Assembly (NCBI RefSeq): GCF_910591885.1
Contig: NC_063283.1
Location: 7,487,001 to 7,551,000, forward strand
Length of the DNA stretch: 64,000 nucleotides
From: Bombus terrestris
Taxonomy: Eukaryota > Arthropoda > Insecta > Hymenoptera > Apidae
Direction of reading: 5' to 3'
The translations under genes were made by a program, and so were the position numbers. The notes under the pieces are model-generated. The model ran no database searches. It was not told the DNA's origin and worked only from the letters and a program-made list of their open reading frames with translations. This document shows positions 14,236-28,372 of the stretch, piece after piece. The stretch's first letter is position 1; the number at the start of each line of letters is the position of its first letter.

Positions 14236-17200
14236 AAATCAATAACGTCGGACCTCCGTGTTCAATTTCAACGAACGAGTGTTCGAAAGCTCGGAAACTA
14301 TTTCGTTTGCGCGCTAGTTGGTCCGCTTCGGTGCGACTAATTCCATTTAAGGCGGACTTTCTTCCTGCTTCGTTAAAAAACGAATAAAGAAAAATCGCTT
14401 TAGCCCGGTCTTAAGAGCGAATAAGCGAAGGAACTTCGATAATTTCCTCTATCGGTGTTCACGATGCACGGAGCAAAGGTTTCCGCCCGATAAATCTTCC
14501 ACTTCTTCGATATCAATTCAAACGAATCGCCCGGCAAGATGGTGCAACTTTTCGACGGTTGATTAAAATGTACATACACACAGGAAGACGTAGCGCCAGG
14601 AATAATCGTGTTTCGACCTAACGACTATTATCTTTGACAGGCAGGCTTTCTTTTTCAACGACGAGAAATTACGTCGCGGTCGATGGGCCGAGCCTAACCG
14701 GAAGTTGCTTCTAACGCGCTACCACGGCACAAAGGGCGTCGCTTAAAAATTCAATGCATTTCAAATTGCTCAGGAATCGTCCCGTGTTCCCCGCGGGACG
14801 GTTCGTGGCTTAATTTTCGCCGGCGCTGCTATTTTTTCAAGCTTTCAGCGTTCGCCGGAATATCGTTTTCCTTCGTCATCGAAAATTTAAACGTTCGTTT
14901 TCGGCGAATCTCGAAAGAATATACCAGGTGGAACGATCGTCGTCGTTTTCATCGTTACGATCGTTCATTCGTTTATACGTAATTTCGTTAAGAAGACTTC
15001 GCGACAATGACGTCTTTCAATCTTCCTGTACTCCACTGTACTTTACGTAGTACCATCGTCGATTTTGCTGATCGACTTCGATCGATACTTTCCCTTTCTA
15101 TGTTCTTTTTGCTTTTTAAACTTTTCTTCCTTTTTTTTTTTTTTTGTAATTTTTTATCGTTTACAAAGTTTCTTGAACGTTGACGCAAATTTGCTTCACT
15201 CGTTGATAAGTTGGAAATTTTATGAATTTTTCGATCCATACCGAGGGCAGAAAATAAAATTTTACTTCTTGTAAATTGTCTATCGATTTTAATCTCCGCA
15301 TGCCATAAACTTTAAATTGCGAAATTACGTGATTTAAGAATAAAATCGCTATATTCGCGATAGGGAATGACGGATTGAAGCGGTAATAAAGGAACACACG
15401 TGAATCAACGACCGAAATGCACCGATAACGAGGATCCTTCTGTGTCGGACGGGTAATAAGCCAGTATTAGGTGTCGGTTAGCTACAATTACGAACGTTAG
15501 TGACTGTTTATCGTTATGCAACCACCGTGTCGACGCAGCAGGTAGACATTAAATTTATTAACAACCGTTGTTCCTTTCGATGCGTGGTCATTGCGTGAAC
15601 AATGCGGTCTTCGATTAGGTACATAGGGTTTCGCGTTATATGTAGTACCGCGTACTGTGCTGTATTTATACAAACTCAACCATAGCGCAAACAACGTACT
15701 ATTCAAATCGATCTATTGTCCGATATTCTTTCGACCAGAGCCAATTCGCTCTCTATCTTTATTTTACGATCAACGAAAATCGTATCAAAATTCAAGCTGC
15801 ATAATCACGTTCGAAGATGACTCTCGCAATACTAGACGACCGATTATCGATCGAAGATGGTAGTGGTTCAAGGTAAAGACGACCATAACGACGAAGCAAG
15901 GTCCAGATATCCGAAAACAGACATGGTCGCTTATTTTGGTTGATCAGAAGCCGCAGAGATCGAGAACGTCCATGGGAACGGCCGATTAATAAATCACCGG
16001 GTTCCCGTGGAAAGTTCGACCGCGGATTTATTTTAGACGCGTTGCAGCGCAGCGGATTTAGGACAACGTGTCATCGTCCTCGACGTTTGCACGATTGCCG
16101 CGCGTATTGCATACATATGCACCTGTGACGGCCCACTTTCACGGTGTCCTCGGCATACAGGCGAAATCAATCGCACATGAAAAGAAAACATAACGCTGCA
16201 CGTCCTTAGAATAGCGCGATGATCCGCGCGGTTTCGCAAACCAATCGACTTCGCTGTGATTTCCGAGCACCGACCTTCGCGGTGCAACGAGGTTGTTAAA
16301 TTGCTCGAAGCTTGCGTGCTTGATCGCCCGAGCGACACAGCTAATTAAATAGAAGTTTCAAGAAATAAGTATTGGAAAAAATGTGTACATAAAAATCCGC
16401 CATCTACTTAAAAAACGTTTTTTAACAACGAGTCCCAAAACTCCGTCACGATGAAATATATTACACGAAAATATCTATCAGTCTAAGAATGTAATTAGTA
16501 CAGAAAGGCAGTCCACGGTCGAATAGTAGACGGAAACAATTTTGGAGGATGAGTCACTAATGACCACTGACTGACCAAGGAATAGGCGTCGTCCACGACA
16601 GGTAATCCACCAACAAGATAGTTGATAGGTAGTTTAGAGAGATTCGAATATTTCGACGCTTATGGAAATCACAGACGCGTAAGATTAACTGGGATCGCTG
16701 GTAAAAATGCTCGTATGTATCTATTTTAGTTGCTTCCTCGTATATTCTCGATTATACGATGGAATAACACCTGCTTGTCGACAAGTTCTCCAGTAGCATT
16801 TTCACACACAAGTCGACCATTGTTTAATAGATTATATAAGTGTGTGTAGTATTTAGAATCTTTATTCTCTTCCAGAACTTGCCTCGCGTGCATAATGTAA
16901 TCAGTAGCGATAATTTGCCAATAATTTAAGGTAATTTGCGGAAGATCCGTTAATTTAAATCAAGTATTTATCGAAGTAGATTTCTGATAATATTTCCGGA
17001 GTGTAGTATTTATAACAGTGACTTACATAAGTTAAAAATGTCGAAAAACTGATCGCTGTATTAAAAGTATGGGATACTTTTAGGTTTAACAAATAAATGA
17101 CTCTATAGATGAATTTTGTACGTTTACTTTCATCGTGTTAAATAACAAAATAAAATTCATCTTGAAGAACGTTGTTGGGTAGCTACCTACGTATGTTACA

Positions 17201-20200
17201 TAATAGAACGAACAAATGTTTGAGTATAAATTAGTTTCTCTGTTACTATTGGAATAAAATTTCATCCAGTTTGATATTGAAATGACGTTGGAATGTATTC
17301 ACGATGTTAAGAGTACGTGAAACTTTTAATTAGAACTAGCTGAAGTTGCCGACTTTCCGTCGAGCCAACCGTTCTCTTATTTTTTTTTTTTTTTTTCGCT
17401 ATTCCCTAACAAAAATATTTAAACGGAGTAAATCAACCTTACCCAGTTTCTAGAAACCGATGATTGTGAATTTAATAATTAAATGGAACGTGTACTATTA
17501 TAAATAAAAAATTGTTAATCTATTTAACGATCATTAAACAGCTGTTAATTATAGTAATCAAGTTCCAACTCATAAGTATTCAACCATATAAATTCGTATC
17601 TTTCGGAACGTCGATCGTTTCATCAAAGAATAAAAATATTCAGCCAAACGACCGTGTAATTGCTCTGCACGTCGTGTTCCGACTTAACCAATTAAAAACA
17701 CATTGCCAATTGCACAAGTTGCACTTGATTAATCATTCTTGACGAGATTTCTAAAGAACTACACGCTACGAGTACGGCCAAAACGATTTCTAAATCTTCC
17801 AACGATAATCCACGATTTATATCGTTGAATCGTATCAGGCTGTTCGGAAAATTCGTAGCGAAAATTAAGAAAGCTTCAACTACGATTAGACTTTCCCGAT
17901 ATTCGCTCGAAAAATTTCTCCTTTGTGTTCTAAAAACTCTTCCCGATAAAGAGTTCCTTCGCACATTTTTTACAGCTTTTTGGAATACTTAATCATTCGC
18001 CTATATATTTTTGATAAGTTTTTTAAAGATCGAAATAAATGCTACGAATGAGAGATGGACAGAGTTGAACATATCAACCAAGATACAACGTTTCTTGCTC
18101 GTTTTTCGTAGATACGAGATTTAATAAAAATAGCGAAAATTATTTTACTGACGAATATCCGATATTTCTCCTTAATCAACGTCTTATTAAATGATAGAGA
18201 TTCCGTTATAAATTTACTATAATTAATTTTAGAATTACTTAATATTGATTTAGTTACTGAACTCTTTGTATCTCTACCGCATTTAAATCGAGCAGCTTTT
18301 CGCGCGCCGCCACATCTTGGCTATATCGATTCGTCCCGTGGATAGGCGTCATTAAAATTTCACCATTTCCGAATTGCGTTCCGGACGCTCGTCCAAATGG
18401 TTTCAGCGTCGTCGTAAATAGCAACAGTTGGGAAATTAACATCTGCGGGCCGAAGCGAATTCGCGCGCGCACGCGTGATAGTCGATCTTGAAAAGCGTAC
18501 TCTCCAACGGACTGTTGTGTAGGATTATAAATCGTTAGGAAACGAAATACGTCGATAACGATGATGCTTTTGATAATAATGGTCTTTTCCCAGAGATTTT
18601 CGATGTTATATGTTCGGTCATATTATTTATCTGTTTACTTCCCTTTCTCTTCTCTATACTACGTGGAATATATTTGGCTCGGTCGGAAAATTCTATCGTT
18701 AGATTTTATTCGGTTGTTTAAGATATGGCTTGGAATACGCAGTTACATCTTACATATCTAGAATCATGTATTTTAATTAAATATATAATTCAACTACCAA
18801 AATAGTAGCAAAATACCGGAAAATAATTATTTCATAAATTGTACAAGTAAAAAGAGCATTGGATGCATTAGCAATATTCGCGATGGAGCAGATAAAGAAA
18901 ATGACTTTAAATCTATCTACTGATTATAAGTAACAAAATTTTAATCAAAAACATCATTATGAACTCTCAACTATATATATTAACGAGGACACGTATAAAA
19001 TATAAATCGAATTCTTGGCTGTTTGAACTACGCTGCAGAATTTCCTCTTGAACTTGAAGTTTTCAACCGTGATATAAAAAGCTCCTATTAAATCTAGGAA
19101 CCGGGTTCCTCTACCGTATTTAAGAGATTCCTGCTACAGGAGGAACACAAGACGCGAATATACACGGTGCACCGCTCAAGAAACGAGAAAATAAAGCTAC
19201 TTAAATTTCATTCGACTGATACACGACAAACAATTCCCGTTCATATCGTTTCGTTAACATGCAGACATCGTGTTGCGATTCCGTATCAACCTTTCCTACC
19301 GGAAGCGAGTCTTGGCTTAACGAGATATCTGCATGGAGAACTCGTTCTCGGTACTCGAACTTCGATCTTCGCTTCCAAGCGATCGTACAAATTATCGCGA
19401 TTTATCTAACCGATATCTCTCGATATCGTCAAAGGGATTATTAAATTACGAACTTCTTTTTACCTTAGACATTATTACAGATTATCGTGGAAATATCAAT
19501 TAAAAGATATCAGACTCGGAAAATGCGTAGAGTACAAAGTTGAATTTTTATTAAAATTATATCGACAAAATATTTCCCGTAAAGATCGAAGTTTCGCTCT
19601 TTCGAACTATTATTACTATTACACTCGTAATATTAAAGGCGTAATTTTAAAAAACTGATCGATCACTGTAAACGAATATCGCATTGCAATAAATTTACTG
19701 ACGCGAGAATCAAGCGATAAATCAACGGTGTATTAAGAGCGAATAGAGTAGAGGTTGAAGAGGTATCGCGAGAGCATCGTTTATCGTTGGAGGATCGTCG
19801 GAAAATTTCCATTTCGTTCCAGCTCTCGGCTACTTCCGGCCGACAGATCGCCGCAAAGCAACGAGAGAATCGTTCGCGATCCGTTGGCGAAAACAAATGC
19901 AAATTCACTGTCCGCGTGGTGGACACGGCGCGTAGTTATTATAGCAATTAATTAAAATTCCTGTCATTATACGTTCTGGCGCAGTCCTGAAACCATGCGT
20001 GAACCGCGACGCTCGGTCACTCTGCATGCACCCTCGGTAAGACCCTCTGTTCGTGTTTCTGATGACATACTATTGCGATTCGAAATTACCGTGCATACAC
20101 GTACGGTAATACCGAGCATGCTTTCGAGACACGCTTTGGAAACAGGCTTTTTGAAACGAAAAACGAAACCATTGTCTCTGGTAACACAGCAGATAGCGTT

Positions 20201-20620
20201 TATGAACTGTTTTAGCGAACACGTTAAGCGTCATATATATAATTTATGTACCTTACTCCTCGATCTTTGTTATTTTTATATAATTTTTGATTACCGGACA
20301 ACGAGGAAAGCAATATACATATAATTTGAGACCTGTTTACGTTTTCATTTATTATTTTTCTTTTAATAAAAAATAATTTGATAGATTACCGATCCTACTT
20401 TTATTACATTTCGAGGTATTTAGAAGGAGAAACGAACGTGATCGATAACGGAATGAAATCTGTAATTCTCGAAACGGTATTAATCTGGTTCTTGAAACGT
20501 CGTGGATCGCGGAACGGAACCGTTATCTCTGATCGAAATGGATCGTAGTTGTGGTTAACAGAGAATCGAAGAGAGTAGGAGCCGTCGAATATTTCATAGC
20601 TCGCGACACGGTCGCGTATC

Positions 20621-20807
20621 GAGAGTCGCAGTGAATGCGGATCAGTTTTCCAGAGCGTGATTATTCGACCCATTTTGCTTGTAATTCTATCGAGTATAAA
20701 GACTGCTTCTATTTGAGATTTAAAGAAACGTAAATCAAGAGCCGCGGTGAATGCGAATCAGTTTTCTAGGGTATGATTATCCGACCTGTTTTTGCATCGT
20801 AATTCCG
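20621..20807. repeat. Diverged tandem duplication (two copies of about 68 bp, period about 118 bp)
   Basis: Copy 1 (20621-20688) and copy 2 (20738-20807) share GTGAATGCG-ATCAGTTTTC, TGATTAT-CGACC and GTAATTC in the same order with scattered substitutions. It is a local duplication with no coding content. Confidence 0.7.
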
Positions 20808-22937
20808 TGAAGCGCCAGGATCTCCTTGCAATCCAATTTTTTATATCGACCAATGAAATACATATTAATATCGATCGACCGAAAAGATCTTAAATCTTTT
20901 GAAACTATTAACTCGCATAGGTTTGGCACGAAATATTACAAGTCGCGAGATAATTATATTGTACGTAACGGAGCGCTGAATCGCCTCGATCTCTCTACAA
21001 GTAATGCTACTTTTATTAAAAGAATGTCTGGCACGAAAGTTGTATAATTTCGAATATTTCCTTGGAAGCTACTATCCGAGGGTGAAAAAATTAATGAGCG
21101 TACGTATCGAATCGAATTAGAAGTAAAAGAGATATAACAATTACGAAGTTTCTCGTTACATACGGTTCTATCATTCCCGCGACTCTTCAAGAGTAAATGT
21201 AATATAAATTTCAAGGAAGTTTTTACCGCTGGTATCCTCGGTGAAAATTACTTTGGAATTCTGTCATGTTAATTCAAACGCCGTGGGATTTGATGAATCC
21301 CAAGTAAAATTATTCAAATTCGGACACGGCGAACCAAAGTAGCATAGCGCATTTCGTAGAATAAAAGTCACGATTCAGATATTATATTCGCTCTAAGATT
21401 CTATGGTAACTGTCTGTAATAAACTTCACTCTGGCCAACCTTATAATTACCTTAATTCGAATCGAATCGACTTACGAGTTTATAGCAGCGCGCGAATATT
21501 AGATTTTTTCTCTCGATCTCCAAGCACCTCTTTGACGGCCACTATCTTCAAACGAAAGAAAGTAGAAAAGTGCAAAAGCGCGAGATTAAGATTATACGTT
21601 TATGATTTTACGGCACGTACAGTGTCTCGCAAGAGTATTCGTCGTACACTTATCGTAAGAAACTTTTACGTGTGCGTGTTATTTAAAACATCTTCAAATT
21701 TCAAAGACAAATTTCATGACTATCGTAAGGCGGGACTGTCCTAATTATATTAACAACATTTTATTGCAACCTGAAGATATAAATACAAGTTACAAGATAT
21801 TTATTGCGAACAAAATTATTGCGAACTAAGGGGGTGATCCCGCTGAACATTGAGAATTATTAATATCGTGAACGACCAGATATTTAAATACTCTTGTGAT
21901 CTCTGCAAAACACACACTTGCGATAAACATCTTGAAACTTCTGTATTTTCAAAATTGTCCAAAACGTGACGAATACGATGTTTAACGAATACGATTTTTA
22001 GAATATAATACTGATACGAGTTGGATGTTATTACAATGCCACTGAAATATCGAAATGTTTCATACAGCACACGTAATATGTTCGTCAAAATTATCGACGA
22101 GTATAGCAATACTTTGGCGAGCTACTCTAACTTAAAATATTCCAGACAAATTTAAAATATTCCAATTCACGTGGAAAACTGATGCATCTGAGGGTTAATA
22201 TCATGAATACGAAAACCGTATTTCGCTCGACACGATTCAAGAATAACGGAGCCAGTGGATCAAACGATGCTGGAAGACCAAAAGCTTCGTGTGCCACGGA
22301 TTCCATGAATGTCTCGTGGCTGCGTTGCGTTATGTAACGTAACTACGTGGTGTAACGGGGTGGTTGGCGGTGTGGGCTTTTACATTGTCCGTTTCTGTGC
22401 CACGCACCACCTATCCCCTTCACCCTCCTGTGGTGCTTTCGTCGCTTGGGGACAAAAAAAATCGATAGCCTCTCTCCCCACAATTCTTTCTCTCCCTCTG
22501 GCTATCTCTGTCTGCACTTCTGTCTTCCTTTTTCCCACCATATATAGCATATATGCCATCATCCCCTAGCATTTGTGTCTCCGGGTTGTGCGCGCCCCGT
22601 GTGTGCCCGGGTACACGCGGTACACCGTGTGTACCGAGTTCTTTGGCTGTTCCTGGCGTGTGGCAAAAAGGTGTACAAGCGAATAACAAAGCCCTCGGTT
22701 TTTTTACGTTTATGCACATTTCCGCCCCTCCGCCCTTCCGTCAGCCCTGCCACCACGGTGACGAAACACGCGTCGCCTCAAGAGCTTCGAACTCGTCCGA
22801 ATGGTCCAACTCTCTGTGTCTTGTGGAAAAATCAATTCGTCGATTTGACAAGATTTTTGGACTACGATCGATGGATAAATCGTAGGATGTTTTACGCAGT
22901 TTATTTATAGAAGAGATCGTCGACGAGTCTTTTACTC

Positions 22938-23014
22938 GGTTGTAACATAAATAAGTTCGGTCAAATAAAGAAAAATATGTATTGAGTTTAACCGAACTTA
23001 CTTACGTTACAACC
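22938..23014 (-). ncRNA. Hairpin with microRNA-precursor geometry (candidate)
   Basis: Two 28-nt arms (22938-22965 and 22987-23014) separated by a 21-nt loop form a 77-nt stem-loop. The arms differ at three positions. In a plus-strand transcript these are A-C mismatches; in a minus-strand transcript all three become G-U wobbles, giving an uninterrupted stem. The minus strand is the MXD transcript strand, and the hairpin would lie in an MXD intron. Not recognised as a known microRNA. A short transposon palindrome is the alternative. Confidence 0.4.
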
Positions 23015-23842
23015 CAATGTATCCATCTCGCTGGTTTACAGTTGAGATTTAACTGTTAGACCTGTGATTTTCAATCGATGCGGTGTGCCGCAACAGCTTC
23101 TAACGCTACAATTACCGGTCTTTGCCACCGTACCTAAATGTTCTACACGTATAAATCAGTGTAATTGAACAGATATTAGTTAAAACAAATAGATCGATAT
23201 AATCGAGTCTTTGTCTAGCTAAAAACCAATATTCATTTTCATGAAAATACCTGCGTACTTTTAGTAATTATAGAAAAAGAAAATTTGTAATCCGTCATTT
23301 TGACAAGTTTGATAGGGTCCTAGCGTTAAAACGTGCGATACCCGATTACATAGTCAGCAGCACTAATCTCATTTACCTCGAATTATCAAATAAAAGTAAC
23401 AGCAGCCGTCCGGTGTGAACGTCTTGTCTTGAACCAAATATAATATACCTTTTGCGCCCCAGAATATTAGTAATTACCTCGTTTATGCGTGCCATGAAGC
23501 GAAACAGATTGAAAATCGCTGCCGTAGACTACGGAGATTGAGTCAATTCTAACAATTTGTTCAACCGCTATGATGCTCTTACCTAACCACCCTCGTCAAT
23601 GAGAGAGTGACAAATCAAAAGTTCCACTGACTCTTCGAGCTGACGATCTAGCGAACTGTTTCGCTTTCATACATTCCGCAGGAGAGGCGCAAGAACGAGG
23701 AGCAAGAGCAAGAGAACGGGTCCGCGACTTATAAATCACGTCGACAATCGGGGTTAGTGCAAGCAGCACCCTTGGAAACCTGTTCCACTAAGCGTCTCGT
23801 CGGCCATTGTTCCGCTCCATTTCGAACTTTCCTGACCCGCTG

Positions 23843-23852
23843 TATATAAAAG
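23843..23852 (+). promoter_or_regulatory. TATA-box-like motif TATATAAAAG (plus strand)
   Basis: A full TATA consensus with a TATCACG initiator-like word about 32 nt downstream. It would drive a plus-strand transcript antisense to MXD. No convincing downstream coding sequence was found, so this may be chance. Confidence 0.25.
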
Positions 23853-24560
23853 GGTCGCATCTAATCGCACGTATCACGCATGTTAATTAACAGACCCAGC
23901 CCTTTGTACGTCGCGAACAACGACGCGAGATAACAGTAAATTGCTTTCAATTTAACACACGACCAGGGACGATCATTTGTCGTGGGATCGCCAACTGTTC
24001 ACCCTCCTCTCATCACCGTCCTCCGATAATTCTTTTCTTTTTTTTTCTCCTGACGTCACGATGAACAAAGATATTGTTATATTAATTCCCGTAATTCCCT
24101 TTCGGGGATTAGAATCGACGATACGAAATTTAAATAAATTATCTCTTACGATCTTCGAATGCAGACTGTACGAAGACTAATGGATTAATCTTAAATCAGT
24201 GACTACTTCCTTTTAATTTGGTATTAACACTATGGATGGAATTTTATGCCATTGTTTCGATACTTGAAAATTACGTATAAAATTAACTAGAGTCGTTGTC
24301 GCAAGAATTGACGATTTAGAGATCAACGAACATGGCATATAAGATGCTTTAAAAATTGAAATCTCTTTGAACCGGACCTATCGAATTAGACGAAGAGATT
24401 GCATTAAATAGGACGTAAAAGACCTACTTTTTTTCGTTTCTTCTTGGTGAATAGTGGCGAGTTTGCCCAGTCTTGGTAGGCTATGCTCTCTCATTATACG
24501 AGCAAAACAAAACGAGAGGTTGGAATAGGATTAAGTTAATGAGATAAATGAAGTACTCAC

Positions 24561-24590
24561 CTATTTTTCTCGAGCTCGTTATGAGTTGTC
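24561..24590 (-). CDS. Mxd: MXD exon 3: start of the bHLH basic region (30 bp)
   Basis: A microexon of 30 bp with a TTGCAG acceptor (24591-24596) and a GTGAGT donor (24560-24555). It supplies TTHNELEKNR, the basic region that contacts CACGTG (His, Glu and Arg contacts are present), and ends in phase 2 before the expected next Arg. Its splice phase matches exon 2. Confidence 0.9.
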
Positions 24591-27500
24591 CTGCAACGGA
24601 AAAGAACGTTCTTGTTAGACTTCAAAGCGGTGAAATCGTTTGCTTTGCGATAGTAAGAAAAAAAAAAAGAAAGAAGGAAGGGAAAACGTCGGCGTTTCAA
24701 GTACCAACAAAATTTTACATTTTCCACGAGGTAAACGTTCCATTATGCGTGGACATTACATTTTCTAGTAAGCTAAACATAATATGGATATTTTCAGAGC
24801 AATTTCATTCTGTCGAATATTAACAATTTATATGACCAAATAACTAAATACGTAGTAAAGCAAGGAAAAGAGAGAAAGACGACTGCTTCGTGAATATAAC
24901 AATTAATACGATAGTGTAAGCGATATTTATACGATAATGATTTGATTCTTGAAAGAAATTAATGTAAATAAAATTCTACAAAAAGAAGACGAAAGGAATA
25001 TAATTTCTATATTTTCAATAACATTAAAATTTCAAGGATTTGATGTTTGAAAATTTGAAAATTCGCATATGTTTAAAATTCAAGGTTCAGCGTTCTAATA
25101 GCTCAAATCTTATTATATGTTATTATTTCGATTGTGTTTTTGATCGACGAGCACTCTTCAAACGAGTTGAATGGCCTAATCGCGCGATCATTTAAGATTC
25201 AAACGTAGGATGAAACCGCTTTAAAACACGTTCTGTATCAACGCCATTCGGAACAAATGTAGCGGCCTCCAACGTACTGATAAGATATATTTTCAGCGAT
25301 GTTGTGTTACGATTTTGCCCGATTAACCTTGCATGATAAATCGTTGAACTCATTCTTGGAAAAAAACAAACGATATTTTGTATACCACTTGAAATACTGT
25401 GGACTATATTGAACAATAAATTTCTGCACGCTTACAGGTTTTCAGAATTTACAAAATTTTCTAAAATTATCAGACCTACTTTCAAACTCGTAAAAATTTC
25501 TTAACAATCAAGTGGTCACTAGACTGTGAATACTCGTGCAAATTCGTATCTTCACGAATTTAAGCAAATGGATAGAAAATTGCTCTAAATTATTAAACAT
25601 TGTAACGAGCGCTATACTTTGCATTTTCGCACGTTTATATTTGCCATAAATACATAAAAATCCGCAGTCTAGTAATCACGGAATGAAGACTACCATTATT
25701 CCGTACAACGAAATCAGATCGCTTCCTCCCGAGAGGGAAAACAAGAAAAAGAGCAGAGAGTAAAAATAAAAAAGAAACATCAGATACATCAAGCTGGACT
25801 GAGAAACGAGTAAAAACTGAAAAGCTACGTCGTTGACGTGTTCGCGAGGATACCAACCTGCTGCCTTGGGATTTTTTCGTCTTTGGCCTTTTTGTGACCG
25901 TCCGCATATCATCGGGCATCGGCATCGTCGAAGCGTAGCCATGTTCAGCTTCTGCAATGACAAACCAATCGGTCGGTGAGTTCTGCCGATCCGTTCGCAT
26001 CGCGCGAATTCCAAAAGATACCGCGCGGCCATAGGAAAAAAGCGCGCGCTCGCTCGCAGCAAACACGACTCGTTAAAGCGCACGGACACACGGCCGTGCC
26101 GGAATAAAGTCACGTTCCCTCTTTCCAACATAACTTACTGCGGCATTAAAGCTTCACCTGGACACGGAGCGATTCTTGCTCCACCTATAAAGCGAGAGAA
26201 AGAGAGAGAGTGAAACCGGACTGGAGACGCGGAGCGTTCGAAAAGCGCGGAATTTATGTTACGATTTCAGTTAACGCACACCGCGTGTTCCAGGGAACCA
26301 GTCTCGCCGAACGTCGCACGCCGTTGACCTCGAATAAATTCGAAAATGTAACAATGCGAGAACGAGAGCGATCGTCGAACCGGCCACCAGCCGATTTACG
26401 AGCTATCGCTGGTTACCATTCGCCTCGATGGAGACTTAGAGCAAAGGAATCGGCCGATGGAGATTGTTTATAGGTGAAGAGGTGAAGGATCTTGGGCATT
26501 AAAAGTAGTATCGTAAATGGGAATTTTTCATGCTTTTTCGGCGCTATAGGCAATGTGAGAAAGAGAGAGAAAGAGAGAGAGAGAGAGAGGTGTGAGATAT
26601 CGGAGTGTTTTAAAAATTATTTCTACCGCTGTGTAAACTAATCACAAAGATTTCTGGTCTTGGGGATTGGGAAATCCTGGTGCGAGTGACAATTTTTTAT
26701 ATGTGTTTTCCTGGCGTTTTAAAAGATAAGAGAATTGCTGATTGTTTGAGATAAACGTGTGAAATATTGCAATGTCTTAAAAATTATTCCGATCGTTTCA
26801 AATAACGGAGAATGCAAAGTTCGATAATTATTTTTTATATTCGATAATTAACTTACGATGGATGCATCTCGCACCCAGCAAAATAGAAAGTTTCTATTTT
26901 ATCTTGTTTTTTTGAGACTTTTAGAAGAAAGAAGTGATGTGACGTACGAAAAGGAACGAAATGTTTGGTCCAGAAATTCGTTGAAAAAGGATAAGCACGT
27001 AGGAAACACACTTAAAAAGAAACTACGTATAAACTCTATAAAAATAAATTTCTAAAATCCTTCGAGAACCACTCTACAACCTATAGAGCCAAGAAGAACG
27101 AAGGCCCACTTTTTAAAGCACTTTACGATACACCATTCATAAATCTAAGAAACTTTCTCAAAAATCAGTATTTTTTCAGTAACTTAAAGTATTCTCAACA
27201 TGTAGGAGGAATGTAAAAAGCTGTCTGTTGAGAAAAGTGAAATCAACGCCAGAACACTCGGACAAAGCGTACACGACACTTCACATGCCCGGTGGTTCTT
27301 TAACATTCCTCTCTAGAAAATTTGTTCGTCGCGCGACAAAACAACGTTTCAAAAATAGCCAGCACTGTAATTTATCACGAAAATTGCGCTCAGGATGGCG
27401 GGAGCTAAGCACAAACAGGTCTCATCGGGTCGAGAAATTGATATTATGTAAGGGGACAGTCAGACAGCAAGAGGACAGCGAGGTAAGGACACGATGTGCA

Positions 27501-28340
27501 AAAACTCGACGAAACGACTGTAACGACTAGCGATGGGATCAAGTTCGATATTTACTCGCGGATTCAAGCCAATTCTAATAGAAAAGTTTCATTTGGTGAC
27601 ATTCGATTGGTACTCGTATCTTTCATGATTCTATATTTATAAAGTATTGGCATAATACAAGTTTGTTTCGAATTCCATAACAAACACATGTGGAATTTAA
27701 GTGTTACTCAAGATCGAATTAGAATAGAATGGAGTTAGATAGTTGAATACATAAAATTTCGTAAAATTCAACATTGTAAATAAAGATTTGACATATTTTT
27801 ACAGGAGACAAAGCTTCTAATGTCTTGTAATTTGGAAGTTACGTATTTGGAAGTTACCAATCTATGTTTCGTGAATGTTATTTCATTTGTTTATCGATAT
27901 TATAATAATTACGATGGTCGTCTTTCGCAAGCAGATAAGTCACAAGAAATTAAAATTCTACTCGGAGGTGTCATTTCTCGATATTCGAGCCCGTCCGAGT
28001 CTGAATCTACTTAAAAGTCTGTTTGACTCCTTCAAAGTTAGATTCTTACAATATGCTTGATCCCATCGCTAGAGATGTGTAGTCACCATAACGACTGGTG
28101 TAAATTATAAAGGCCTCCTCTTGCCGTGTCTCTGGGTCCGATCCTCATCATCATCATCGTACAACAGCCTTAATGGCAGCCTGGTGAAAAAGAACGCGCG
28201 CTCGCGCGGCTACACCCGCGACACATCGACCATCTGTCCTCGTGAAAGAAGAAAAGCGTCTCGTTCGCATGCCATGACCATAAGGCTGGCTCATGCAAAA
28301 GAGAAATTCGCCTGCTGAATAGCATGTTACGCGCGTTCAT

Positions 28341-28372
<32 letters not shown>

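Larger units (their letters stand above)
1..24560. other. No recognised exon: MXD intron and/or downstream flank
   Basis: About 24.5 kb in which neither strand shows a convincing exon. Open frames such as the 214-codon one at 9139-9783 (minus) are Arg/Ser/Leu-rich, cross purine or pyrimidine tracts and have no family features. If MXD continues left of the window, this is its third intron. It contains the hairpins, duplications and simple repeats listed separately. Confidence 0.5.
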
